DNA from: Entoloma clypeatum
Lineage: Eukaryota; Basidiomycota; Agaricomycetes; Agaricales; Entolomataceae
Assembly (NCBI GenBank): GCA_963565915.1
Contig: OY751491.1
Span: 2,604,001-2,668,000, forward strand
Direction: 5' to 3'
DNA: 64,000 nucleotides
In this document: piece after piece, positions 21,125 through 32,265 of the stretch
Layout of the letters: each line of letters opens with the position of its first letter
Numbering within the stretch: position 1 is the stretch's first letter
Position numbers and translations under genes: made by a program
Notes under the pieces: model-generated
Database searches by the model: none
Told to the model about the DNA's origin: nothing
The model's input: the letters and a program-made list of their open reading frames with translations, nothing else

Positions 21125-23819
21125 TCAAAAATCACCATCCTCTTCCCCATCCCAATCCACGTTCTCGAGCGCAGCTTCGCCTTCAGCATAAAGTTTATCT
21201 AGCCCGGTTAGCGCCGGCAGGTATTTGACGTCATTGAATGCTTTTAGCATCATATCGAATCCTTCCTGTTCGTATGCGCGCAGAACCTGAAGAAAAGAAT
21301 GAGTGTCACCAGTCCAGCTTCTGAATCAACAGAACACACAGTTTCACTGCATCCTGTGCATCGGCTGTACGCTGCACCGACGATATGCATATTTCGGAAC
21401 TGTGCGAGGAAGCCTCGCAACTGGTGCGGCACGAGCCCCAAAACGCTCCCATTTCCACCCTCCTCGTTGGGAGGCAATGCGCCCTTGAGGTCTTGGTTTG
21501 TAGAGGGAGCCGCTGCATGTATTCTGCGCATTCAAGATAGATCGGCAGATGCTGAATCACGACAATGAAAATAAAAGAGTCAGTTTTCACGTACCCGTCG
21601 GGATGTTGCAAGAGAGATGCAAGTAACTCAACCGCGGTGGATGCAGCTATGGGAGCGAGACCTGGCCGTGTCACGGTGCACATTTGATCAAGCGTGCGAT
21701 CCGTCAATGACTATGTAAAGAAACCATTATTCTGACTGGCGTCGCGTGAAGATATAACAATAACGCACGTCTGAAGGTGCTACGATATCATTGCAATAAT
21801 AACATCCGAGCTGAATCGCGCCATCCGGAGACGAGGCGGAGCTTGCTGCACGGGCACCATGCCGCATCACAAGGAAGGTGTCGAAACCCAAAGCGGCGTT
21901 GATCACAATCTATGTTAAATTTACGGGTTATCAGGCTGAGGGTTTTCCTGGTCTAGATTCACCTTGTCTTTGGCTGCCCCGATGACGGTAGGCAACCATC
22001 TACTTTCTCTAGAATCCATGAGAAGGAACACAGCGTCATGTTCAGAAATGAGCTTTTCCAGCTTCTCAACTTGTGCTCTGGTCTGGGCAATGGAGGACTC
22101 GGGAACAGGATGGCCAGGCATTGGGATCGAAAGGGTATGTCCTGTGGCGTTCTGTATTGAAAATGAAGAAATTGAATTTAAATATTAGGATGAGAGATGA
22201 AAAGACAAAATCGACTTACAATACCAGGGTATATCTTCTTCAACCTAGCAGCTGCACATTCAGCCTTGGGCTTTCCACCGTCAAGGCAATCCTCAAATTC
22301 AAACAACGGCTGACGGACAGGATTGGAGAACGAGACGCAGGAAGAATCGATGAAGGTTATCGTGCGCACGCCCCAGCCCTGTTAATAGTTTCATTCAAAA
22401 GATGCCTGATGATTTAGGCCACTTTACAAACCATTAAGGTTCTTGCAACATAGCACCCAAGTGTTCCAGCACCAAGAAGAAGGCACCTCGTATCTGAAAT
22501 TCTCTCGAGATCAAGAGAAGGAAGGATGCGCCAACGCATCAGTTTAAGGTTGAGATCGACTGCCTGATTCGCTAGCCTAATTTGTGTTGTCAGTCCTCCG
22601 GGAAAGAGATAAGACAAAAATCCACACGAACCTGGTAGGATCCATCATCGGCGCCAAATCAGCGACGCGAGGGCCGAGTTTTCCTTGTGGATTCTTCTCC
22701 CAGCCAACAGCACTTGGACGCTTTGCAGCGCCGGCAGCAGGTGTAACACCTTCACTGACTTCAAAGACGCCGAGACGACTTCTCCATGATGTCGTAGAAG
22801 GGATTTCAGAGTCGCGCCAACAGAGGACACGGAGCGTGGATGTGACATCGGGGTATAATGCCTGGAGGTATGCAAGGAGGTTTCGGAGGGGCCAACCTGG
22901 ATTCGTGGGATGAGCGGAGGGGTCCACGAAGGCTATGGTCCGCTATGAATGAGATGCTATACCTGACTCTATTGTAGGACAAGGGTAGTAGAACGTACGG
23001 ATGACGCAGGTATTGATGCGAAGAATTCCAAGTAGGATTCTACGGGTGATATTGATGTTCCATTGGAGTCACTCTTCAGAAGGAAGAAAGGAAGTGAGGG
23101 TGAATATGATCGCAATTGGCCGTGGATAGACGAAAGCTGTGTGCATTGGTAAGTTTCCTGCATAACAGCCCCCCACAGCTGACCTACAGTTTCCACAGAA
23201 AACTCGTCTGTCGCATCTTTCCAGGCATCTTCCGTAATCTTCCAGGCAGGCTTCGACACAAAAGCAGGGAAGGCAAACCAGTAGTAGTACTTGTACTTCT
23301 TGAGATCTGCGTATGTAATTATAATGAAATGATTCAGAAGACTCGTGTCGCGCGTCTTCAGAATGTGCTCCCAGATCTAAAAAGACGCATCCGTGAGATT
23401 ATGATTAAGGATGCATCATTGGCAAACCTTGGAAGCTTCCTTGTCAAAAAGTGCAGTCTTATCAGCCGCTCTAAAGTCTTCGATTGTGTTATAATTTTTG
23501 AAGGATCCAGAGGCAAGTATTGAGCCTGGAGATGGTCTGCAACCTCAGGACTCGATTATCTTGCATGCGATCGGCGAAATATGGTAATTACATACTTGAA
23601 ATCCTTGTCAAAAGACTCTGCACCGACGGTCATGTTACACGCCAACGCGATCTCTTTGCCAGTTTCTCTATCTGTGATCGATCGACCAGTAGAGTATGCT
23701 GCGGATATCGAGAGGGCATCATCTGAGAGGCGGAGAACATCGATCTTGATATCTGTGAGTTTGTGCCAGAAGGAAGGTTGAATGAGAGAAGAGAATGGCG
23801 CGAATTGAACGATGGGCAT
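21125..23819 (-). CDS. ATG7: Autophagy E1-like activating enzyme
   Basis: Twelve exons on the minus strand: 23596-23819, 23428-23536, 23188-23376, 22999-23136, 22632-22942, 22432-22576, 22220-22378, 21963-22151, 21769-21909, 21595-21710, 21340-21523 and 21125-21286, giving 688 residues. ATG7 activates Atg8 and Atg12 for lipidation and conjugation. The N-terminal domain begins [11 protein letters not shown] and contains [10 protein letters not shown] and [11 protein letters not shown]. The adenylation domain has the nucleotide loop GAGTLGC at about 359-365. The catalytic cysteine lies in [10 protein letters not shown] at about residue 546. The C-terminal region has [13 protein letters not shown] and ends in an acidic WDGEEDGDF tail typical of Atg7. 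All junctions keep the frame. The intron between exons 3 and 4 (51 nt) is a multiple of three and could be retained without a stop. Confidence 0.95.
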
Positions 23820-23854
23820 GGTGCACAGCGGGAGAGGGCCTGATGCGGAGTCTG

Positions 23855-24390
23855 TGGATTTGTCAGCCGATTATGTCGGCAAAACCTCCGACCACATCCG
23901 AGTCCCTGCATCGTTCAAACCATGACTTCATCCGAGAAGAATGGGTCCACGTCTGCGTTTCTCTCGGTCTCTGACTAGGTCAGGGTGCAGGACAATCCAG
24001 GGAAGAAGTGCAGAGACAGAGTCCAACCTTGCTATCAGTTACTGCAACGCGAGCTCACGCTGTCAGACGTCCTTGGTGTTTCGTCTCTCATCGACACGAT
24101 CAACAATGCCAAAACAAGAGCCCCGACCTAGGCGACAGTCCTCGGTCCTTCCTACACGGACAACGCGCATGAACGTAGCCATATACTTCCCGAGGACAAG
24201 AATAGCTCCATCACATATAGCAGTTCCCAAAGGTGCTCCACTGCATCGGAAGGCAAGGGGGGGGGGACTATATGTACGTGGAAGGACGTATACTGGACAC
24301 TCAAGGAAACCCGATCGCTGCATCTGTCATCGATATCTGGGAGACGGATGGAAACGGGCTCTGTGATAGGCGGGTTGGTCTCGTTCCTTT
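23855..24390 (+). pseudogene. Intradiol ring-cleavage dioxygenase remnant
   Basis: The plus strand carries pieces of a catechol/hydroxyquinol 1,2-dioxygenase. They are an N-terminal HDFIREEW fragment, then ELTLSDVLGVSSLIDTINNA, VLGPSYTDN, and YVEGRILDTQGNPI with VIDIWETDGNGL. They are not in one open frame. A TAG interrupts the stretch before VLGPSYTDN, the N-terminal part is shifted, and a G-run near 24257 suggests another shift. The metal-binding C-terminal half, normally another 150 or more residues, is absent. The remnant begins within 40 bp of the ATG7 start on the other strand. Intact enzymes open aromatic rings; this copy should be inactive. Confidence 0.65.
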
Positions 24391-24823
24391 CTCTTCGTTA
24401 TCTTGTGGAATCTGAAATAAATATACAATGAGGGAGGGTTCAGTTCAAGCTTTCCTTGGACAATCCTCACTCTTTGCATTAGTCCAGTCGCATATCGCAT
24501 TGCAGATGATTGTCAGCTAAACTCGGGGATACAAGGCCACAGGCTTTGCACCAGCCACGTCAGAGGAGGCTCGGACAGCCAAGCCGCCCGTTTAACTTCA
24601 TACTACCCCACTCAGATCGTCACTGAATGTTCCATGAACTTGGATTGCCAGCTCAGTCTCTCGGACTGTTCCTTTTTGTCACAAATCATTTGTTCTCTTC
24701 CTCACATATAGATACGTCGCGATATTCTGGCAGTTGAGTATCATTTTCTGTTTCTGGAAACATTTCTTTTATTTTTTTACGTATCGGCGGAGCTTTGGTA
24801 TGGCAGCTGATACCCACAGTGAG
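24391..24823. other. Intergenic stretch
   Basis: No supported gene. It lies between the dioxygenase remnant and the end of the first Ser/Pro-family gene, and is AT-richer than its surroundings. Confidence 0.5.
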
Positions 24824-25658
24824 TCAAAGTCTTGAATGATTAGGCGTTACTGTGTCCCATATTTTTACCGAAGTGCTGGTTTCGGGGAGGGTAGGATGGA
24901 TGCGTTGAGAGTATGTACGTACAGATAGAGGTGTGGCGAGACTCAGGCGTGAGATGAGGGACGTAAAACGGGTTTTCAGTTCCTTGGGAGACTGCGGCTC
25001 AGGCATGGAATTTCGTGTCGCGAAAGGGATAATGGACTTTCTCTTGTGTAATTTATGAGAAGGAGATGCGGGAACGTCTGCGACAGAAGAGAGTGACAAA
25101 CACGATGTCTGTTCTAGTGACGGCGGCGCAAGGGACTGGGAGGTGTCCGGGGAAGGAGGGAAGGAGGACCGCAGGAAAGGTGACGAGGGCGAAATCGGAG
25201 AAGAAGGCTCGGAGGGTTCCGGGGAAGTGTCCGCAAGATGCGACGAGGATGTGACCCAGGCAGCGGACAGGTGGACACCCAGGCGCGATTCCGTCAAAGC
25301 GGGATTCGGATCCTTGGAAGTGCTACAGAGAACTGTTAAACATCGTTCGCGACTCAGACACACGGCCGACGCGCGTTTGTGCAGGCTCGCGACGACCTCG
25401 ACTGATGGAGGCAAAGTCAGAGACCATTCACACTTATCAAATTAGGAGGGTTTTCTCTGAGGGGGAGGCGAGTGAGCTCACCTTTGGGAATGGCTCGTAC
25501 GGCAGAGAGCGGGAGTAGCCTGGAGAGGGAAAGTGGAGTGGGTCGTCGGAGCAGTCGTTGAAACTTAACAGAGGGGAGTCGCCGCGGGCGACGATGGAGG
25601 CAAAGCACTGGCACGGGCAATGACCGGATGATTCGGAGGCGATAGATTCGGAGGACAT
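24824..25658 (-). CDS. Ser/Pro-rich family protein, copy 1
   Basis: I do not recognise this family. Exons on the minus strand are 25482-25658 and 24824-25432, giving 261 residues. The first exon has the family box RGDSPLLSF, then DPLHFPSPGYSRSLPYEPFPK. A phase-0 intron follows, and exon 2 opens with CEWSLTLPPS. Later shared boxes are the LCSTS-type segment, LSLSSVADVPASPS, KRKSIIPFATR and FTSLISRLSLAT. Beyond these the protein is Ser/Pro-rich and probably disordered. It is the shortest copy; a GTACGT at about 24918 could be a donor for a further exon that would extend the tail. Paralogues lie at 26100-27204 and 30743-32265 on the same strand. Confidence 0.65.
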
Positions 25659-26099
25659 GGCAGCACCTCGACTTAGAGCCTGAAGTGATCCATATACTCA
25701 ACATGACCGCTCACGTCCATATCAAGTTAGCTCAGATCAGAAGAAGAATATGCTAAGTAGAGGTCGCGCGACTTTCCTCGATCCTTGCGCAAGACGCTCC
25801 TGAACGTCACTTGGAGTGTTCACCTCATACCGAGGGAGTGGTCATGAGTCCTGAAGAAATCGATGAGTTGTCTTTTCACTCACAAAAATTCCAATTAAAC
25901 GGGTGACACAACAAATGTGTATATTACGATTTCAGCTTCCTCACTGGTATGCCATCCCTCGACATCTCCAAGAGAGTCATAAAATTACATCAGTTACAAG
26001 GGTTGTACTGTACATTTTCTTACCTTATCACCAAAAGCCAGGTGATGAGAAAAGTCCAGAATCGCCATCAACTTCTATCGGGATAAGGCCCGTGCGGTG
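25659..26099. other. Spacer between family copies 1 and 2
   Basis: The stretch holds the promoter side of copy 1 and the 3' flank of copy 2. No gene is supported. Confidence 0.5.
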
Positions 26100-27204
26100 T
26101 CAGGAGATGCTAGCGACGAGAGCGACAAGTGGTGGTGGAATCAAGATGACGAGACTGGCGAGAACAGTCCTCAGCTTTTTCCCTCTGGCAGGGGATTTTA
26201 ACGGACGAAGCACGGCTTTGGAGGAGGGCAAGACGGATGCGGTGAGGGCGGGTATGGGTGGAGGTGGTACAGATGGGGGTGGTCCGAGACGTGAAAACAG
26301 GGATTCCAGGCGCTTTTTTGGTTCCTTGGATGGGGTAATCATAGTAGAAGACTGTAGTTCGGGCGCCGATTTTTTTGTCGCGAAAGGCCCGTCCCGTGGT
26401 TCGGGAGGTGAGAGGCATTCAACGTGGGATAAAAAAACGGTGTGAGCGGATGAAGAGGATACGAGGAGGTCTGTGGCGGACGAAAGGGACCAGCGCAATG
26501 TCTCCTCGGGTGACCGTGGCGCCAGATAGGACATGAACGGGATGTTTGGGGAGGTTTCTTGAGAAAGGTCATCGGAGCGAAGGGCGGATGGCAGACGCGG
26601 TGACGGGCGCGAGGTCCGAGAAGTCTCGGAGGGGTTTAAGAAGGTGCCGGCGAGAAGCGAAGAGGCTGCGTCCTTGGGAGCGGACAGGAGGACGTCGAGA
26701 CGCTGAGCAACGACGGACTTGGAGTCGTGTGGGAGGTGGCCGATGCAGACGGCACGTCGATCAGAATCTGTCAGCGTGGTATGCGTAGATGGGATGGCGG
26801 ATGAGCTGGAGTGCCTAGGGAGAAACGCTGAACCGGGTTTGCGGACGGCCGACGTGCTGCTGCACAGGCCCGATACGACTCGGACGTCGACTGGCGGAGG
26901 CAAGGCCAGAGTCCATTCGCACTGTTTCAAATTAAGGGGTGTTGCTCTGCGGGGCCAAGGAGCGAGGCCAGCTCACCTTTGGGAATGGCTCGTATGGCAG
27001 GGAGCGGGGGTAATCCGCAGAGGGAAAGTGGAGGGGGTCGCCGGAGCGGTTATTGTCGAGGTCATTGTGGAAGCCGAGCAAGGGGGAGTCGCCGCGGACG
27101 ACGAAGAAGGGGTCGAAGCACGGGCAATGACCCTTGGCAGTGGGCAGAGTCGAATTCGAGTCGACAGAGAAGGACGACACACCGGACATCGATTTCCAAG
27201 ACAT
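26100..27204 (-). CDS. Ser/Pro-rich family protein, copy 2
   Basis: Exons on the minus strand are 26977-27204 and 26100-26921, giving 349 residues. The architecture matches copy 1: RGDSPLLGF and DPLHFPSADYPRSLPYEPF in exon 1, a phase-0 intron directly after PFPK, and CEWTLALPPPV at the start of exon 2. Shared downstream boxes are RRAVCI, RLDVLLSAP, EETLRWSLSSATD and LESLFSRLGPP. The tail differs: it ends in a basic SPARGKKLRT patch, then a hydrophobic run LASLVILIPPPLVALVASI that could be a membrane or signal-like anchor. No catalytic motif is visible. Confidence 0.65.
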
Positions 27205-28285
27205 TGCATCAATACCTCACATAAAAACCTTTTACTTCCGGATGTGTGTAAAATAGAAAAGTTCTTTGGGTGGAGCGCCTATTCAAACTTTATCGGATGT
27301 GTGTCCCATGGTATCACTTTTGAGACGGTAGTCCGGTCCTTATCAAGGTTTTCATAACTGAACAAATGGGAAATCTGTCAACGTCAAGAATGGGTTCTAC
27401 CGCCGTTCTATTGGCGGATACACCCCCCATGTGCGGTTCGAGTTAGGGGTCCATGTTTGAACAAATTCTTCTCGGGAGGGGGGCCATGTAAAGGCTGCCT
27501 AACTGGTCTATGAGATTTGGATGAAGTTAGATGCCAGAGAGGCCAGTATACGTACACTTGCTTGAACGCTGCTCGCCGGTTCTCACCTCGGGTTCTTGAT
27601 ACAATGATAGTTCCTTGTAAGATCTCGAAGAGACAGACAACCTCGTGTTCATGACACGACATTTTGTTTTCAAGCCTTGTAATAATATATATTCAAACAT
27701 GCATTCACGGTGCTTTCCCTTCCTTCCCGGCCTCCTCTTATCGTAGACGCATAAAATGAAGAAGGAAACGATTAGCGAGGGCAAAAAGGTAAGAAAAGAT
27801 AAAGGACAAGGGAAAGATTCTAAAGTCGGCCGAACGAAGACGGCAAACGAGACACGGACTGCCACCGACGAGGATAAGGATGGATAAAGATATATGCGAA
27901 GCAGGAAATATATGACTAGGTCTGTGGTGTCAGTTGGATGTCGCATGATGGGATGATGAGATCGGGAAGGTATAGTGGAGAGGACGGAATTACAACGATG
28001 AAAACGTACACAGATGAGATGAGATGCAATGAGAGTGTACCTGAATGAGTGGATGATGTGATAATGAATGGTGAGCAATGGGCGAATGATAGACTGTACA
28101 GTTGCAGTATGTTGAATTGGAGTGACTTGGCAAAAACTCGAAAACTCGGATGAAAGTAATGCGGGAGAGGTGATAACGTCCAAAACACAAAGCTTGAAAG
28201 CCTAGCTCGCTAGATGATACACAGACATCAATCAATTGATTCCTGTCCCCAGGCTCTTGAGCAGATAGTACACACCTGATACAAC
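27205..28285. other. Intergenic stretch of 1.1 kb
   Basis: A minus-strand frame of about 218 codons (27527-28183) is open, but its text is rich in His, Ser and Ile without any motif or paralogue. I read it as chance. The region probably contains the 3' UTR of the next gene and the promoter of copy 2. Confidence 0.45.
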
Positions 28286-30172
28286 TCAACTCAAACTGGT
28301 AACGGCAATGACCCCCAGCCTCATCCTCCTCGACCGCGACCTCGCCCTCTCTCTTTGCCTCTCCCATCTCTTGACATCCCTTTCCCCACCACCAGTACGC
28401 CACTCTGCACACTCATACAATGTGGGATCCACATCCGAATCCTCGTCATCAGCATCCTCTTGCTGGATACATGGAGAGGGCTTCGCCTTCCCTTCTGAAC
28501 CACGTGCCGCCGCATTCTTTCCCCGAGGAGCGGGAGACAACACAAATACCCCAGTCGCCGGGCACGCCGGGAGCGGGCATTCAGGGGGCGATGACGTCCG
28601 AACGCCCACAGGTACCCTCGCAGCCCTCCTCGCCTTTGGCCGCATCGAAGAAGCGGGAAATTGACCCCCGTGGACCTGCAACGACAAGACGTGCGGCGTG
28701 GGAGGAGCGGGGAACAGCTTGATTAGTGATGTCGACGCCACTTTGGCGGAGTAGCGCGACGACGACGACGCAATGGACGATGTCACTGAAAATGTCGCCG
28801 ATAGCGAGGAGCGGTGGCTTGCACAGCTCGCGGGGCGAGAATTGAGATGTTCTTCGATTAGCGGGAAGGCATACAGGGACGATTTGCGGGGAGGGGTAAC
28901 GGCAAATATGGACACGGATACCGAGGACGAAGTCGACGTTAGGGAGGCTGTGGAAGATGTGGAAGAGGAAGAGGGTGTGAGGGAAGGTTCAGCTGATGAT
29001 GAGGGCAAGGGTAGCGGGGACAATAACGGCATGGAGAGGGAAAGTGAAGATGAAGTTGATGAGAGAGGCTTGATAGGCCGCGCAGGGAAGGAAATGGGTG
29101 TCGATGGGCTGTGTGGCGACGGGGGCTTGGACGTGGGGAACGCGAATTCACTTAGAGAGAAGGTGGGTGCGGGGGGTGGTGGTGACAGAAAGGATGAAGG
29201 CACTGTAGAAAGCATCGACGCAGAGGTAGGGGTTGACGGAGGGGAGCATAAGGACGAGACATCGGATAATGTCAACGTCAAGGGCAGCAAAGGAGTAAAT
29301 TCGGGCAGCACAGGCACCTGCCCGTCCATCTCCACCATACCCACGCTCATCGACTTCGATGCTAGAGGTTCGAGGGAAACAGTACATTCGGTCCCAGCCT
29401 CAGTCCCCTCTGACGAGGACCTTGGCCCGACCAGTTGAGCTTCACCCTGAGCACTCCCGCACCTGTCACCCCTCCCACGTAAGAGTGGGACGGTCTGTTC
29501 CAAGGCAGCCTCTCTATCTCCGGACCCTTTCCCTTGCAGAAGGGACTTGCATTTGCTTCTAGACGTTGTCCAGATTTTCATCCCGAGACCTAGCAAAGAC
29601 GAAAGAAAGAGAATAAGAGTTTATTCCAAGGTAACCAATATATCAAAGTGATATATACCTTTGCCAGCCCTGGAGACCTGGCCAACAGGGGTGATCGACC
29701 TGGGTGTGTAGATCAGGTTCGGCGACAAGGGCGGAGAGGTTACAGAAGTTGTCGACGGGAAGCTGGCTCTTTCCTTCAATGGAAAATGCGACTTCGGAGA
29801 GCAAGGCACATTTGTGCTGTCTTCCCCCCGAACACCGGTGTCAGGAGAATTCGGGGCTAATAACCCGAAACCAGGAAAGGTTGGTATAGCAGGCGGCGTC
29901 TCCTCCACCCTGAACGTGAAACGCGTCGGGGTCCTGGGAGACGGGGGGGGAGGCGTGAACTTGGCCATGCGAAATGTCGGAGTGGTCGGGGACGACAGTG
30001 GCGTCAAGTACGGTGCGCTGGGCGACCTTGGCGTTTTGGGGGACAGTGGGACATTGGCATCGTCCCAGAAAGACGCACCGACCCTGGTGTTTGGTTTTGC
30101 CGAGTTGAGATTGAGGAGGAAGGGCCGCTTCTTGGGGGACTTTGAGTTTGAGGGCTGCAGTTGGATAGACAT
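28286..30172 (-). CDS. Large Ser/Pro-rich protein of unknown function
   Basis: Exons on the minus strand are 29659-30172 and 28286-29589, joined by a 69-nt GT-AG intron with a pyrimidine-rich end, giving 605 residues. I recognise no family. The N-terminal exon contains short Ser-Pro and Thr-Pro boxes (NVPLSPKTPRSPS, PRTPTRFTF, SPPLSPNLIYTPRS), possible proline-directed kinase sites. The middle is almost pure Ser/Pro/Thr. The last 60 residues switch to an acidic DEDSDVDPTLYECAEW stretch, then an Arg-rich, charged helix and end RLGVIAVTSLS. It lies between copies 2 and 3 of the Ser/Pro family but lacks the RGDSPLL and CEW boxes, so it is not obviously a paralogue. Confidence 0.6.
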
Positions 30173-30186
30173 GGGGAGAGAATGAC

Positions 30187-30296
30187 GAAGATGGTGAGAG
30201 GAATGTGGATGGGTTGACGCTTAGAGAATGGATGAGGAAGAATGAAGATAATGGTGAAAGGAATGTGGGTGGGTTGGCGCTTGGAGAATGGATGAG
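30187..30296 (-). repeat. Imperfect tandem duplication, about 55-bp unit
   Basis: Two adjacent units share GGAATGTG, TGGGTTG, CGCTT and AGAGAATGGATGAG-type words, at 30187-30236 and 30244-30296. They sit directly upstream of the start codon of the 28286-30172 gene, so they are in its 5' UTR or core promoter. Confidence 0.75.
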
Positions 30297-30742
30297 AATG
30301 AGAATGAAAATGAGTGAGAGTGGCAGGGAGATATAAAAAAAAAGAAAAAATATGCGAGTTGAAATAATTGAGAACTTCTTGTTTCTACGTGCCGCAGTGC
30401 AGTCAATATGGAATCAATTTCCACCAATGTATTGCGTTGATCGTTTGGTTGATATGCCGGTACTGGTGTTTGGGTCTCCGTTATGAGCGAAGATGAAAAT
30501 TCTCGGGCGCCTTTAATTAATATGTTTGGCGCCTGAATCTGGTACGCCTGTCGCAGTGTGGCCGAAAAACGTCGATGCCTAGTAACCAGGGCGGGGGACA
30601 GAACAAGGGTGGTGACAAGAGTTTAGGGCGGTTTATATGTTGGTGGTCGGCATGCAAACGAATGACGTGTAAAGGGGTTGGTGCAAGCGATAGCTTTGTA
30701 TTTTCAGACTCAAACGCAAACCCCTTGAGAGAGAGTAAGAGT
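30297..30742. other. Intergenic stretch
   Basis: No supported gene. It holds the upstream region of the large Ser/Pro gene and the 3' flank of family copy 3. A/T-rich and GAATGA-type simple sequence occurs near 30296-30350. Confidence 0.5.
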
Positions 30743-32265
30743 TTAAAATGCAACTCCCGCTCCTTGCCCCTGTCCATAACGTTCTTTGCTAAAAACAAGA
30801 CCCAAAAGAGCCGCTCCTTGTTCCCAATCGTCTTTCGGAGGTGGAGGAGGTATCTGTTCGTCCTCTTCTTCGTAATCGATGGAAAAATAGCCTGGTGCCA
30901 AGGTTGTCGAGTCCCTTGCAAACGAGGTAGGACGACAGTTCGAGAACGGCAAATACTGAGTATGAGGCAAAGTTAACAGAGAAGGATATTTCGCCTCCTG
31001 ATCATCCTCTTCGCAATGACGTCTCATGTGAGGCTGATCAAGCTGCGTTGGTTGCCAAGGGCGACGATTTTTGCTGTGTAGATCGGGATCTCTCCGAAGT
31101 AGATACTCACTTCTGCTTGAACGAAGTATGGGTTTATGGGTTTGCTGGCGTGAATGTGATTGGGTGTTGTTCACAGGCACGGTAGATTCCTGATCGCAGG
31201 AAAATGTAGCGTAGGGCGCAGTATCGGGCGTTTGAGGGGTCAAGAGGGGGTGGGAGAAGGACGAAGATGGGGGGGTGGAAGACTGAGGTGATCTGACGGT
31301 GACCGGCGGGATGGATGCGAGCGTAAAGACGGGGACAGATGAACGCGGGGCGAGGCTCAGGCGTGAGATCAGGGACGCGAGACGTTTACGTTTTGTTTCC
31401 TTGGGCGGTGCACCCTGAGGAATGGGAGACCGAGCCTCGGGAAATGACCTTTTAGTTCCGAAACGGATTATAGATTTTCTGTTCGGTGATTTGGATGGGA
31501 GGATGTGTTCTATTGAGCGGGGGAGGGCGGCAGAAGCAGGTTCAGGAACGTCTGTGGCGGAAGAAAGTGACCAGCGAGAGGTCTCATCAGGGGGTGGGGG
31601 TAATAGGTAGGGATAGCACTTGGAGGGGACGTCTGGGGAAGTTTCTGGCGTATGCTCCTCGGACGAAATGTGAGAAGAAGGAAATGCGAGACGCAGGGAA
31701 GAGCGCGAGGAAGGCGAGGACGGTGAGGAAAGGTCCGAGGGCGTCCCTACGGAAAAATTGAGGCGTGACAAGGATGCATCTGCAGGGGCGGACAGGAGCA
31801 CGCCAAGGCGGTGGGCAAAATCGGATCCAGAGTCATCTGGGTCGGACTCAATGTAGACGGCACGCCGGACAGAATCTGAGGATGCTGTGGCAGCAAGTGA
31901 ATGCATGGACCGGCCGGCAGATGAGCAGGCGCGGCTGCGAAGGAAAGTAGAGGTGCGCTTGCGGAGCGACATGGCGGACGCGCGTTTCTGCAGACCCGGC
32001 ACGACGGCGGGCGGCAGAGGCAGAGGCCGTTCGCACTGTCATGGCAAGGGGTTTGCTCAGGACGTTCACGACGCGAGGGAAATAGACTCACCTTTGGAAA
32101 TGTCTCGCACGGCAGGGGGCGGGAGTAGTCTGGGGCGGGGAAGTGGAGGGGGTCGTCGGAGCAGTCGTTGTCGAAGCCAAGCAGGGGGGAGTCGCCACGA
32201 ACGATGACGAAGGGGTCAAAAACATGGTACTGGCTGGAGAGGGAGGAGGAGGAGGACATGGACAT
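30743..32265 (-). CDS. Ser/Pro-rich family protein, copy 3 (longest)
   Basis: Exons on the minus strand are 32092-32265 and 30743-32035, giving 488 residues. Exon 1 has VRGDSPLLGF and DPLHFPAPDYSRPLPCETF and ends, like the others, at a phase-0 donor after FPK. Exon 2 starts CERPLPLPPA. Shared boxes are RRAVYIESD, RLGVLLSAPADASLSRL, DETSRWSLSSATDVP, PNRKSIIRFGTKRSFPEA and LASLISRLSLAPRSS. This copy alone carries a further 200 residues with a basic stretch and an acidic-then-proline segment (DYEEEDEQIPPPPPKDD), then an aromatic end. It may represent the full-length form of the family. No enzyme motif or membrane helix is seen. Confidence 0.65.

Noticed and set aside
27527..28183. A 218-codon minus-strand frame taken as a gene.
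   Set aside because: No motif, no paralogue, biased composition and no evident exon partners; probably untranslated sequence.
28300..29450. Plus-strand frames of up to 221 codons opposite the Ser/Pro-rich gene.
   Set aside because: They mirror a Ser/Pro-rich coding strand; no splice or start context supports them.
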